Shown here piece by piece: positions 27,581 to 40,400 of a DNA stretch of 64,000 bases (position 1 is its first letter; each line of letters opens with the position of its first letter). A program made the translations under genes and the position numbers. Origin of the DNA: Hyperoodon ampullatus (Eukaryota; Chordata; Mammalia; Artiodactyla; Ziphiidae). The stretch covers positions 62,001 through 126,000 of the forward strand of contig CATKHW010000424.1 in NCBI GenBank assembly GCA_949752795.1. The letters are read 5' to 3'. Under the pieces are notes generated by a model. It did no database searches, was not told where the DNA came from, and worked only from the letters and a program-made list of their open reading frames with translations.

Positions 27581-29128
27581 GGGAGCATTGTGATGACATA
27601 TGTCATGGTCCATTGAGATGACAATGGCATGGAGCATTGTGATGACAGGTGTCATGGAGCACTGTGATGACACGGGTCATGGAGCATTGTGTTGACATGT
27701 GTCATGGAGCATTCTGATGAGAAGCTTGTGGAGTATTGTGATGACAATGGCATGGAGCATAGAGATGAAAAAAGCAGGGAGCATTGTGATGAAAAAGGCA
27801 TGGACCCTTTTCATGACAGTGTTCAAGGAGCATTCTGAAGTCAAGTGTCTGGTAGCATTGTGATGACAAGGGCATGGAGCATTGTGATGAGAAGGACATG
27901 GAGCATTCTGATGATATGTGTCATGGAGCTTTGTGATCACAAGGGCATGGAGCATTGTGATTACAGTGGTCTTGGAGCATTGTGATGAAAATCGCATGGA
28001 TCATTGTGATGAAAAATGCATGGAGCCTTGACATGACAGGGTTCAAGGAGGATACTGACGACAAGTGTCAGGAAGCATTGAGATGACAAGTATATTGAGC
28101 ATTGTGATGACAAATATCATGGAGCATTGTGATGAGAAGACCATGGATAATTGTGATGAGGAGCGTCATGGGGAATTGTGATGACAAGTGTTATGGAACA
28201 TTGTGATCACAAGGGTTTGGAGGATTGTGATGACAGAGGTCATGGAACATTTTGATTTCATTTTTATGCCAATAGCATGAATCATTATTATGATGGGCAT
28301 GGTGCATTGTGATGACAGTGTTCATGGAGCATTGAGATGAAAATTGGCATGGAGAATTGTGATTACAGGGTTCTTGGAGCACTGTGATGACAAGGGCATG
28401 GAGCATTGTGATGAGAAGGCCATGGAGCATTCTGATGACATAAGTCATAGAGCTTCGTGATGACAAGGGCATGGAGCATTGTTATTACAGGGGTCTTGGA
28501 GAATTGTGATGACAAGGGTCATGGAGCCTTGTGATGACGAGGCCGTGGATCATTGTGATGGCAGGGGTCATGGACCATTGTTATGACATGGGTAATGGAG
28601 CCGTTCGATGACAAGGGCATGGAGGATTGGTGTGAAAAGATTCATGGTTTATTGTGATGAGAAGAGCATTGAGCATTGTGATGACAAGCGTCAGGGAGCT
28701 TTGTGATGGCAAGTTCATGGAGCAATGTGATGAGAGGGTTCATGGAGCATTGTGATGACAATGGCATGGAGCATTGTGATGTCAAGGGTCATGGAGCCCT
28801 GGGATGACAAACGTCACAGACTATTCTGATTACAGGGGTCATGGAGCATTGGGATGACAGTGCATGGATCATTGTGATGACAAGTGTCGTGGAGCATTTT
28901 GATGACAAGAGTCCCGGATCATTGTGTTGTCAGGGGTCATGGATCGCTGTGATGACAGTGGTCATGGAGCATTATGATGACAGGGGTAATGGAGCATTGT
29001 GATGGCAAGGGCATGTAGCATTCTGATGACATGCATCACGGAGCACTGTGATGACAAGGGCATGGAACATTTTGATGACAGGGGTCATGGAACATTGTGA
29101 TGACAGGGGTGAGGGAGTATTGTGATGA
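25832..29128 (+). repeat. HOR segment within the 3.3 kb duplication
   Basis: A (ACTAGT at 25832), L 26050-26165, I, C near 26391, a shortened D (26460-26640), E 26705-26925 (AAGCTT at 26716), H 27040-27260, a degraded B (27270-27330), I/C 27470-27660, E 27710-27850 (AAGCTT at 27722), H 28020-28230, B 28250-28375, K and F (28910-28940). It spans the junction of the two duplication copies. Confidence 0.78.
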
Positions 29129-30727
29129 CAAGTGATGGAACATTGTGATATCAGTGGTGAGAGACCATTTTGATGAGAAGTGCATGGAGCATTGTGATGA
29201 CAAGTTTTAAGGAGCAATGTGAAGACAAGGGCATGGAACTTTTTGATGACAGGGGTCATGGAACATTGTGATGACAAGGGTGAGGGAGTATTGTGATGAC
29301 TAGTGATGCAATATTGTGATATCAGTGGTGAGAGAGCATTTTGATGAGAAGTGCCTGGAGCATTGTGATGACAAGTTTTAAGGAGCATTGTGATGACAAG
29401 TTTGTGGAGCATTGTGATGACAAGCGCATGGCTCATTGTGATGACATGGGTCATGGAGCATTGTGCTGACAAAGGCATGGAGCATTATGATGACAAGGGT
29501 CACGGAGCATTGTGATGAAAAGTTCATGGAGCATTGTGGTGACAAAGGTCACAGAGACGTGTGATGACGAGGTCATGGACCATTGTGATGACAAAGGTCA
29601 TGAAGCATTGTGATGACTGGAGTCATGGAGCATTGTGATGACAGGGTTCATGGTGCATTGTGATGACAATGGCATGGAGCATTGTGATGATAGGTGCATG
29701 GAGAACTGGTTTGACAAATTTCAAGGATTATTGTGATGAGTGACGGCATGGCGCATTGTGAAGACAAGGGCATGGAGCATTGTTATGACAAGGGCATGGA
29801 GGATTGTGATGACAAGGTCATGGAGAATTGTGAAGACAGGTGTCAGGGAGCATTGTAATGACATATGTCATGGTCCATTTTGATGACAATGGCATGGAGC
29901 ATTGTGATGCCATGTGTCATGGAGGATTGTGATGACAAGAGCATGTAACATGGTGATGAGATGTGTCATGGAGCATTGTGATGACAAGGGACAGGGAGCA
30001 TTGTGATGTCCAGGGCATGGAGCATTATGATGGCAAGACCGTGGAGCATTGTGATCGCAAGACCAAGGAGCATTTTGTTGACGAGTGTCATCGAGCACTG
30101 TAGTGATATTGGGCATGGCGAATTGTGATTATAGGTGTCATGGATCATTGTGATGACAAGGGTCATGGAGCATTCTGATGACAAGCTTGTGGAGTAATGT
30201 GATGACAAGTGCATGGAGCATTGTGATGAAAAAGGCATGGAGCATTGTGATGAAAAAGACATGGAACCTTTTCATGACAGGGATCAAGGAGCATTCTGAC
30301 GTCAAGTGTCAGGGAACATTGTGATGACAAGTGTATTGAGCATTGTGATAACAATGGTCATGGAGCATTGTGATGACAGGCATCATGGAGCATTGTGATG
30401 AGAAGGCCATGGAGCAATCTGATGACATGAGTCATGGAGCTTTGTGATGACAAGTGCATGCAGCATTGTGATTTCAGGGGTCTTGGAGCATTGTGATGAA
30501 AAGGGCATGGATCATTGTGATGAAAAAGGCATGGAGCCTTGTCATGACAACGTTCAAGGAGCATACTGATGACAAGTGTCAGGGAGCATTGTGATGACAA
30601 GTGTATTGAGCATTGTGATGACAAAGGTCATGGAGCATTGTGATGAGAAGACCATGGATAATTGTGATGACGGGAGTCATGGGGCATTGTGATGACAAGT
30701 TTTATGAACATTGTGATCACAACGGTT
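27581..30727 (+). repeat. Tandem segmental duplication, second copy
   Basis: This is the partner of 24284-27260. It carries an extra 171-bp tandem duplication of its A block at 29205-29375. Apart from that step I found no net length change at the landmarks I aligned by eye, which points to a fairly recent event. Confidence 0.83.
29129..29298 (+). repeat. Minimal A-to-A segment (171-bp tandem duplication)
   Basis: Two A blocks lie about 170 bp apart. The landmark 'gttttaaggagc' has its T-run starting at 29205 and again at 29376. The equivalent region of the first duplication copy (near 25909) has it once. The extra 171 bp corresponds to seven basic units. The first A copy has lost its ACTAGT (reads ACAAGT), and the second keeps it at 29299. 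Confidence 0.85.
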
Positions 30728-31313
30728 TGGAGCATTGTGATGACAGAGGTCATGGAGCATTTTGATTTCATTGTGATGACAATAGCTTGAAGCATTATGA
30801 TGATGTGCATGGTGCATTGTGATGACAGGGTTCACGGAGCATTGAGAAGAAAAGGGGCATGGAGCATTGTGATTACAGGTGTCTTGGAGCATTGTGATGA
30901 CAAGTGCATGGAGCCTTGTGATGGGAAAGCCATGGAGCATTCTGATGACATGCGTCATGGAGCTTTCTGATGACAAGTGTATGGAGCACTGTGATTACAG
31001 GTGTCTTGGAGCATTGTGATGACAAGGGCTTGGAGCATTGTGATGAAAATGGTCATGGAGCATTGAAATGACAAGGGCATGGAGCATTGTGATGACAAGG
31101 GCCATTGAGAATTTAGATGACAATGTTGTGAAGCACTGTGATGAAAAGCACATGGAGCTTGCTATGACAGGTGTCAAGGAGCATTGCGATGACAAGTGCA
31201 TGGAGAATTGTGATGACAAGAGCATGTAACATTGTGATGATAAGTGCATGTAGCATTTTGATGACAGGTGTCATGCAACATTGTGATGACAGGGGTGATG
31301 GAGTATTGGGATG
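29299..31313 (+). repeat. HOR segment (2.0 kb)
   Basis: A (ACTAGT at 29299), L 29515-29630, I, C near 29858, a shortened D (29925-30090), E 30170-30390 (AAGCTT at 30183), H 30520-30740, B 30755-30870, then a second D fragment (31100-31230) before the next A. Confidence 0.78.
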
Positions 31314-32735
31314 ACTAGTGATGGAACATTGTGATATCAGTGGTGAGAGAGCATTTTGATGAGAAGTGCATGGAGCACTGTGATGACAAAGTTTATGCAG
31401 CATTGTGATGACAAGGATGTGGAGCATTGGGATGACAAGCACATGATGCATTGTGATGACATGGGTCATGGAGCATTGTGCTGAGAAACACATAGAGCAT
31501 TGTGATGACAAGGGTCACAGAGCATTGTGATGAAAAGTTCATGGAGCATTGTGGTGACAAAAGTCACAGAGACTTGTATGACGAGAGCATGGACCATTGT
31601 GATGAGTAAGGTCATGAAGCATTGTGATGACAGGAGTCACGGAGCATTGTGATGACAAGGGTCATGGAGCACTGTGCTGACAAGGGCATGGAGCATTGTG
31701 ATGCCAAGTGTCATGGAGGACTGTGATGACAAGGGCCATTAAGAATTTTGATGCCAACGTCGTGAAGCATTGTGATGACAAGCGCACTGAGCTTGCTATG
31801 ACAGGGGACATGGAGCCTTTTCATGACAGTGTTCATGGAGCATTCTGAAGACAAGTGTCAGGGAGCAGTGTGATGACAAGTGCATGGAGCATGGTGTTGA
31901 GAAGGCCATGGAGCATTCTGATGACATAAGTCATTGAGCTTCGTGATGACAAGGGCATGGAGCATTGTGATTACAGGGGTCTTGGAGAATTGTGATGACA
32001 AGGGTCATGGAGCCTTGTGATGGCGAGGCCGTGGAACATTGTGATGGCAGGGGTCATGGAGCATTGTTATGACACGGGTAATGGAGCCTTTTGATGACAA
32101 GGGCATGGAGCATTTCTGTGAAAATTTTCATGGATTATTGTGATGAGAGTGGGCATGGAGCACTGTGATGTCAAGAGCAAGGAACACGGTGATACATGGA
32201 TCATGGAGGATTGTAATGACATGGGCATGGAGCACTGTGATGAGAAGGGCATCGAGCATTGTGATGACAAGCGTCATGGAGCTTTGTGATGACAAGGGCA
32301 TGGAGCAATGTGATGAGAGGGTTCTTGGAGCACTGTGATGACAATGGCATGGAACATTGTGATGTCAAGGGTCATGGAGCACTGGGATGACAAGCGTCAT
32401 GGAGCATTCTGATTACAGGTGTCATGGAGCATTGGGATGACAAGCGCATGGATCATTTTGATGACAAGTGTCATGGAGCATTTTGATGACAAGAGTCCCA
32501 GAACATTGTGTTGTCTGCGGTCATGGAGCGCTGTGATGACAGTGGTCATGGAGCATTGTGATGACAGGTGTAATGGAGCATTGTGATGGCAAGGGCATGA
32601 AGCATTGTGATGAGAAGGCCATAGAACATTCTGATGACATGCATCATGGAGCTTTGTGATGACAAGGGCATGGAGCATTGTGATTACAGGGGTCATGGAA
32701 CATTGTGATGACAGGGGTGAGGGAGTATTCTGATG
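31314..32735 (+). repeat. HOR segment A-L-D2-K-F (1.42 kb)
   Basis: A (ACTAGT at 31314), L 31530-31645, D2 31735-31815, an E fragment, K 32110-32330 and F 32500-32530. I, most of C, W, G, H and B are missing. The K-F part with 'gaacacggtgatacatgga' resembles 53.05-53.5 kb. Confidence 0.75.
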
Positions 32736-33601
32736 ACTAGTGATGGAACATTGTGATATCAGTGGTGAGAGAGCCTTTGGATGAGAAGTGCATGGTGCAT
32801 TGTGATAACAAGGTTTATGGAGCATTGTGATGACAAGGTTGAGGAGCATTGGAATGAGAAGCGCTTGGCACATTGCGATGTCATGGGTCATGGAGCATTG
32901 TGCTGAGAAGCGCATGGAGCATTGTGATGACAAGGGACATGGAGCATTGTGATGTCCAGGTCATGGAGCATTGTGATGGCAAGACCATGGAGCATTTTGA
33001 TGGCGAGTGTCATCGAGAACTGTAATGACACGGGGCATGGAGAATTGTGATGACAAGTGTCATGGATCATTGTGATGACAAGGGTCAAGGAGCATTCTGA
33101 TGACAAGCTTGTGGAGTATTGTGATGACAATGGCATGGAGCATTGTGATGAAAAAGGCATGGAGCATTGTGATGAAAAAGGCAAAGAACCTTTTCATGAC
33201 AGGGATCAAGGAGCATTCTGACGTCAAGTGTCAGGGAGCATTGTGATGACAAGTGTATTGAGCATTGTGATGACAAAGTTCATGGAGCATTGTTCTGAGA
33301 GGACCATGGATAACTGTGATGAGGTGCGTCATGGGGCATTATGATGACAAGTGTTATGGAACATTGTGATCACAAGTGTTTGGAGCATTGTGATGACACA
33401 GGTCATGGATCATTTTGATTTCATTGTGATGACAATAGCATGAAGCATTATGATGATGGGCATGGTTCGTTGGGATGACAGGGTTCATGGAGCATTGAGA
33501 TGAAAAGTGGTATGGAGCACTGCGATTACTCGGGTCATGGAGCCTTGTGATGACAAAGCCCTGGAACATTGTGATGACAGGGGTGAGGGAGTATTGTGAT
33601 G
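32736..33601 (+). repeat. Short HOR segment A-D-E-B (0.87 kb)
   Basis: A (ACTAGT at 32736) is followed by the end of D (32940-33040, with 'gatgtccagg' as at 26.5 and 30.0 kb), E (33095-33290, AAGCTT at 33105) and a fused H/B (33300-33530) that ends in 'gattactcgggtcatgg'. Confidence 0.78.
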
Positions 33602-34718
33602 ACTAGTGATGGAAAATTGTGATATCAGTGGTGAGAGAGCATTTTGATGCGAAATGCTTGGAGCTTTGTGATGACAATGTTTATGGAGCATTGAGATGAC
33701 AAGTTTGGGGAGCACTGTTATGACAAGGGCATGGAGCATTGTGAAAGAGAAGGCCATGGAGCATTCTGATGACATGCGTCATAGAGCTTTGTGATGACAA
33801 TGGCATGGAGCATTTGTCTGAAAATTTTCATGGATTATTGTGATGAGAGTGGGCATGGAGCATTGTGATGACAAGGACACGGAACACTGTGATACATGGG
33901 GCATGGAGGATTGTAATGACAAGTCATGGAGCATTGTGATGAGAAGGGCATCAAGCATTGTGATGACAAGCGTCAGGGAGCTTTGTGATGACAAGGGCAT
34001 GGAGCAATGTGCTGAGAGGCTTCATGAACCATTGTGATGACAATGGCGTGGAGCATTGTGATGCCAAGGGTCACGGAGCATTGTGATGAAAAGTTCATGG
34101 AGCATTGTGGTGACAAAGGTCACAGAGACTTGTGATGATGAGGGCACGGACCATTGTGATGACAAAGCCGTTGAGATGAAAAGGGACATGGAGCATTGTG
34201 ATTACAGGTGTTTTGGAGCATTGTGATGAGAAGGGCATTGAACATTGTGAGTGAGAAGACCATGGAGCATTCTGATGACATGCGTCATGGAACTTTGTGA
34301 GGACAAGGGCATGGAGCATTTGTCTGAAAATTTTCTTGGATTATTGTGATAAGATGGGGCATGGAGTATTGTGATGACAAGGACACGGAACACTGTGATA
34401 CATGGGTCATGGAGGATTGTAATGACAAGGTCATGGAGCATTGTGATGAGAAGGGCATCAAGCATTGTGATGACAAGCGTCATGAAGCATTGTGATGACA
34501 AGGGCATGGAGCAATGTGATGAGAGGCTTCATGAAGCATTGTGATGAAAATGGCATGGAGCATTGTGATGCTAAGTGTCATGGAGCTTTGTGATGACAAA
34601 GGTCATGGAGCATTTTGATGACAAGGGAGTGGTGCATTGTGATGATAACGGCATGTAGCATTGTGATGATAGGGGTCATGGAACATTGTGATGACAGGGG
34701 TGAGGGAGTATTGTGATG
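33602..34718 (+). repeat. HOR segment with duplicated K block (1.1 kb)
   Basis: A (ACTAGT at 33602) is followed by K (33815-34030), L (34090-34165) and a second K (34325-34540). The two K copies share 'catttgtctgaaaattttc' at 33811 and 34317, an offset of 506 bp. Confidence 0.78.
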
Positions 34719-35461
34719 ACTAGTGATGGATCATTGTGATATCAGTGGTGAGAGAGCATTTTCATTTGAAGTGCATGGAGCACTGTGATGACAATGTTTA
34801 TGGAGCATTGTGATGACAACCGCATGGCGCATTGTGATCACATCGGTCATGGAGCATTGTGCTGACAAGCTCATGGAGCATTGTGATGACAAGTGTCATG
34901 GAACATTGTGCTGACAAAGGCATGGAGCATTGTGATGCCAAGGGTCACAGAGCATTGTGATGAAAAGTTCATGGAGCATTGTGGTGACAAATGTCACTGA
35001 GACTTGTGATGATGAGGTCATGGACCATTGTGATGACAAATGTCATGAAGCATTGTGATGACTGCAGTCACGGAGCATTGTGATGACAAGTGCATGGAGC
35101 ATTGTGATGACAGGGGCATGGATCGTTGTGATGACAAGGGTCAAGGAGAATTGTGATGACATGGGTCATGGAGCATTCTGATGACAAGCATGTGGTGTAT
35201 TGTGATGACAATGGCATGGAGCATTGTGATGACAAGTGCATGGAGCATTGTGATGACAGAGGTCATGGAGCATTTTGATTTCATTGTGATGACAATAGCA
35301 TGAAGCATTATGATGATGGGCATGGTTCGTTGTGATGACAGGGTTCATGGTGCATTGAGATGAAAAGGGGTATGGAGCATTGTGATTACTCGGGTCATGG
35401 AGACTTGTGATGACTAGGCCTTGGAACATTGTGATGACAGGGGTGAGGGAGTATTGTGATT
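34719..35461 (+). repeat. Shortest ordinary HOR segment A-L-E-B (0.74 kb)
   Basis: A (ACTAGT at 34719), L (34960-35080), an E fragment whose HindIII-type hexamer is AAGCAT (35165-35250) and B (35260-35390). It ends in the same 'gattactcgggtcatgg' B/A fusion seen near 33.5 and 37.3 kb. The A-L part, with 'aaccgcatgg', matches 37.4-37.8 kb at an offset of about 2,733 bp. Confidence 0.78.
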
Positions 35462-37427
35462 ACTAGTGATGGAAATAGAGATATCAGTGGTGAGAGAGCA
35501 TTTTGATTCGAAGTTCATGGAGGTTTGTGATGACAATATTTATGGAGCATTGTGATGACAAGTTTGGGGAGCATTGTTATGACAAGTGCATGGCACACTG
35601 TGATGACATGGGTCATGGAGCATTGTTCTGACAAGCGCATGGAGCATTGTGATGACAGGGGCATGGAGCATCGGTCTGAAAAATTTCATGGATTATTGTG
35701 ATGACAGTCGGCATTGCACATTGTGATGACAAGGGCATGGAGCACTGTGAAGAAAAGGTCATGGATTATTGTGAAGTCAGGTGTCAGGGAGCATTGTGGT
35801 GACCTATGTCATGGTGCATTGTGATGACAACGGCATGGAGCATTGTGATGACAAGTGTCATGGAGGATTGTGATGACAAAGGTAATGGAGCATTGTGATG
35901 ACGATGGTCATGGAGCATTGTGATGAAAAGGGCATGGAGCATTGTGATGACAAGGGCTTTTGAGAATTTTGATGACAAGTTCGTGAAGCACTGTGATGAA
36001 AAGCACATGGAGCTTGCTATGACAGGGGTCATGGAGCATTGCGATGACAAGTGCATGGAGAATGTGATTACAAGTACATGTAACATTGTGATTTGTAGTG
36101 TCATGGAGCATTGTGATGGCAAGACGGTGGAGCATTGTGATGAGAAGACCATGGATAATTGTGATGACGAGCATCATTGAGAACTGTAATGACAAGGGGC
36201 CTGGAGCACTGTGATGACAAGTGTCATGGAGCTTTGTGATGACAGGGGTCATGGAGAATTGTGATTACAAGTGTCATGGAGCCTTCTGATGACAAGCTTG
36301 TGGAGTATTGTGATAACAATGGCATGGAGCATTGTGATGAAAAGGGCATGGAGCATTGTGATGAAAAAGGCATAGAGCCTTTTAATGACAGGGTTCTAGA
36401 AGCATTCTGACGACAAGGGTCAGGGAACATTGGGATGACAAGTGTATTGAGCATTGTGATGACAAGTTCATGGAGCATTGTGATGACAAGGGCATGGAGT
36501 ATTGTGATGACAGGCATCATGGAGCGTTGTGATGACAAGTGTTATGGAACAATGTGATCACAAGGGTTTGGAGCACTGTGATGACAGAGGTCAAGGATCA
36601 TTTTGATATCAAGGAGCATGGAGCATTGTGATGACAGGGGTCTTTGAGCATTGTGATGAGAAGATCATGGAGCATTGAGGTGAAAATGTTCATGGAGTAT
36701 TCTGATGAAATGGGTCATGGAGCATTGTGATGACAAGGTCCTGGAGCATTGTGATGAGAAGGCCATGGAGCCTTGCAATGAGAAGTCTCATGGAGCATTC
36801 TGATGAAAAGGTGCATGGATCATTGTGATTACAGGGGTCTTGGAGCATTGTGATTACAAGGGCATGGAGCATTGTGAGAGATGTCAAAGGAGCATTCTGA
36901 TGACATGCGTCATGGAGCTTTGTGATGACCAGGGCATGGAGCATTGTGATGACAGTGGTCTTGGAGCATTATGATGAAAAAGGCATGGATCATTGTGAGG
37001 AAAAAGGCATGGAGCCTTGTCATGACAGGGTTCAAGGAGCATAGTGAGGACAAGTGTCAGGGAGCATTGTGATGACAAGTTTATTGAGCATTGTGATCAC
37101 AAAGGTCATGGAACATTGTGATGAGAAGTGCATGGATAATTGTGATGACGAGCCTCATGGGTAGTTGTGATGACAAGTGTTACGGAGCATTGTGGTCACA
37201 AGGGTTTGGAGCATTGTGCTAACAGAGGTCATGGAGCATTTTGATTTCATTGTGATGAAAATAGCATGAAGCATTATGATGAAGGGCATGGTTCGTTTTG
37301 ATGACAGGGTTCAGGGAACATTCAGATGAAAAGTGGTATGGAGCATTGTGATTACTCGGGTCATGGAGCCTTGTGATGACAAGGCCGTGGAGCATTGTGA
37401 TGACAGGGATGAGGGAGTATTGTGATG
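35462..37427 (+). repeat. HOR segment (1.97 kb)
   Basis: A (ACTAGT at 35462), I 35665-35780, C 35785-35890 (palindrome broken to GACCTATGTC), D 35950-36200, E 36285-36620 (AAGCTT at 36294), G 36670-36850, H 36950-37200 and B 37215-37350. L is missing. Confidence 0.8.
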
Positions 37428-40400
37428 ACTAGTGATGGAACATTGTGATATCAGTGGTGAGAGAGCATTTTCATGAGAAGTGCATGGAGCATTGTGATGA
37501 CAATGTTTATGGGGCATTGTGATAACAAGGATGTGGAGCATTGTGATGACAACCGCATGGCACATTGTGATCACATCGGTCATGGAGCATTGTGCTGACA
37601 AGCTCATGGAGCACTGTGATGACAAGTGTCATGGAATATGTGCTGACAAAGGCATGGAGCATTGTGATGCCAAGGGTCACAGAGCATTGTGATGAAAAGT
37701 TCATGGAGCATTGTGGTGACAAAGGTCACAGAGATTTGTGATGATGAGGGCATGGACCATTGTGATGACAAAGTCTTGAAGCATTGTGATGACTGGAGTC
37801 ACGGAGCATTGTGATGACAGGTGTCATGGCGCATTGTGATGACAAGTGCATGGAGCATTGTGATGACAGGGGCATGGAGCATCGGTCTGAAAAATTTCAT
37901 GGAATATTGTGATGACTGTGGGCATGGCGCCTTGTGATGACAAGGGCCTGGTGCACTGTGAAGAATAGGTCATGGAGTACTGTGAAGTCAGGTGTCAGGG
38001 AGCATTGTGCTGACCTATGTAATGGTGCATTGTGATGACAATGGCATGGAGCATTGTGATGACAAGTGTCATGGAGGATTGTGATGACAAAGGTAATGGA
38101 GCATTGTGATGGCCAGCGCTTGGAGCATTTTGATGAGAAGTGTCATGGAGCATTGTGATGACAAGGTCATGGAGCATTGTGATGACTAGGGCCATTGAGA
38201 ATTTTGATGCCAACGTCGTGAAACATTGTGATGACAAGCACATGGAACTTGCTATGACAGGTGTCATGGAGCATTGTGATGGCAAGTGCATGTATGATTG
38301 TGATGACAATAGCATGTAACTTTGTGACGATAAGTGTCATGGAGCATTGTGATGACATGGACGTGGAGAAATGTGATGACAAGGGACATGGAGCACTGTG
38401 ATGACCAGGGCATTGAGAATTGTGATCGCAAGCCCGTGGAGCATTGTGATGAGAAGGTCATGGATAATTGTGATGAAGAGCGTCATGGAGCACTGTAATG
38501 ACATGGGAAATGGAGCATTTTGATGACAGGTGTCATGGATCATTGTGATGACAGGGGTCATGGAGCATTCTGATGACAAGCTTGCGGAGTATTGTGATGA
38601 CACTGTCATGGAGCATTGTGATGAAAAGGGCATGTTGCATTGTTATGAAAAAGGCAAGGAGCCTTTTCATTACAGGGTTCAAGGAGCATTCTGACGATAA
38701 GTGTCAGGGAGCATTGTGTTGACAAGTGTATTTAGCATTGTGATGACAAAGTTCATGCAGCATTGTAATGAAAGGCATCATGGAGCGTTGTGATGACAAG
38801 TGTTATGGAACATTGTGATCACAAGGGTTTGTAGCATTGTGATGACAGAGGTCATGGATCATTTTGATTTCAAGGAGCATGGAGCATTGTAATGACAAGG
38901 GCATGAAGCAATGTGAACCCAAGGTTCACCGAGGATTTTGATGACAATGGGAATGCAGTATTGTGATGACAAGCGCATGGAGCATTGTGATGACAATGTC
39001 ATGAAGCATTTTGCTGACAAAGGCATGGAGCATTTTGATGACAAGTGTCATGGAGCACTGTGATGACAAGCGTCATGGAGCATTGTGATTACAGGGGTCA
39101 TGGAGCATTGGGATGGCAAGGGCATGGATCATCGTGATGACAAGTGTCATGGAGCATTTTGATGACAAGAGTCCCGAATCATTGTGTTGTCAGGGGTCAT
39201 GGAGCATTGTGATGACTGTGGTAATGGAGCATTGTGATGACAGGGTTCATGGAGCATTGTTATGAGAAGGTCATAGAGCATTGGGCTAAAAATGTTCATG
39301 AAGTATTGTGAAGGCGGGGGTCATGGAGCATTGTGATGACAAGGGAATGGAGCATTGTGGTGAGTAGGTACTGAAGCATTGTGATGAGAAAACATTGGAG
39401 CCTTGTATTGACGAGTCTCATGGAGCATTCTGATGAAAAGGGGCATGGAGAATTGTGATTACATGGGTCTTGGAACATTGTGAAGAAAAGAGCATGGATC
39501 ATTGTGATGAAAAAGGCATGGAGCCTTGTCATGACAGGGATCAAGGAGCATAATGACGGCAAGTGTCAGGGAGCATTGTGATGACAAGTGTACTGAGCAT
39601 TGTGATGACAATGGTCATGGAGCATTGTGATGAGAAGACCATGGATAATTGTGATGATGAGAATCATGGGGCGTTGTGATGACACGTTTTATGAAACACT
39701 GTGATCACAAGGGTTTGGAACATTGTGATGACAAAGGTCATGGAGCATTTTGATTTCATTGTAATGAAAATAGCATGAAACATTATGATGATGTGCATGG
39801 TTCGTTGTGATGACAGGGTTCATGGAGCACAGAGATGAAAAGGAGCATGGAGCATTGTGATTACAGGGGTCTTGGAGCATTGTGATGAGAAGGTCATGGA
39901 GCATTGGGCTGAAAATATTCATGGAGCATTGTGATTACTGGGGTCATGGAGCACTATGATGACAAGGGTCATGGAGCATTGTGATGACAAGCGTCACGGA
40001 ACATTCTGATTAAAGGTGTCATGGAGCTTTGGGATGACAAGGGCATGGATCATTGTGATGACAAGTGTCATGGAGATTTTTGATGACAAGATTCCCGGAT
40101 CAATGTGTTGTGAGGGGTCATGCAGCACGGGGATGACAGTGGTCATGGAGCATTGTGATGACAGTGGTCATGGTGCATTGTGATGAGAAGGTCATGGATC
40201 ATTGGGCTGAAAATGTTCATGGAGTATTGTGATGACAGGGGTCATGGAGCATTGTGATGACAAGGGAATTGAGCATTGTGATGACAAGGTCCTGGAGAAT
40301 TGTGTTGAGAAAACCATGGAGTCTTGTGATGACATGTCTCAAGGAGCATTCGGATGAAAAGCAGCATGGAGCATTGTAATTACAGGTGTCTTGGAGCACT

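Noticed and set aside
29205..29375. 171-bp period as primate alpha satellite
   Set aside because: The length matches by coincidence. The sequence is seven copies of the 24/25-bp unit and I see nothing like alpha-satellite sequence or a CENP-B box.
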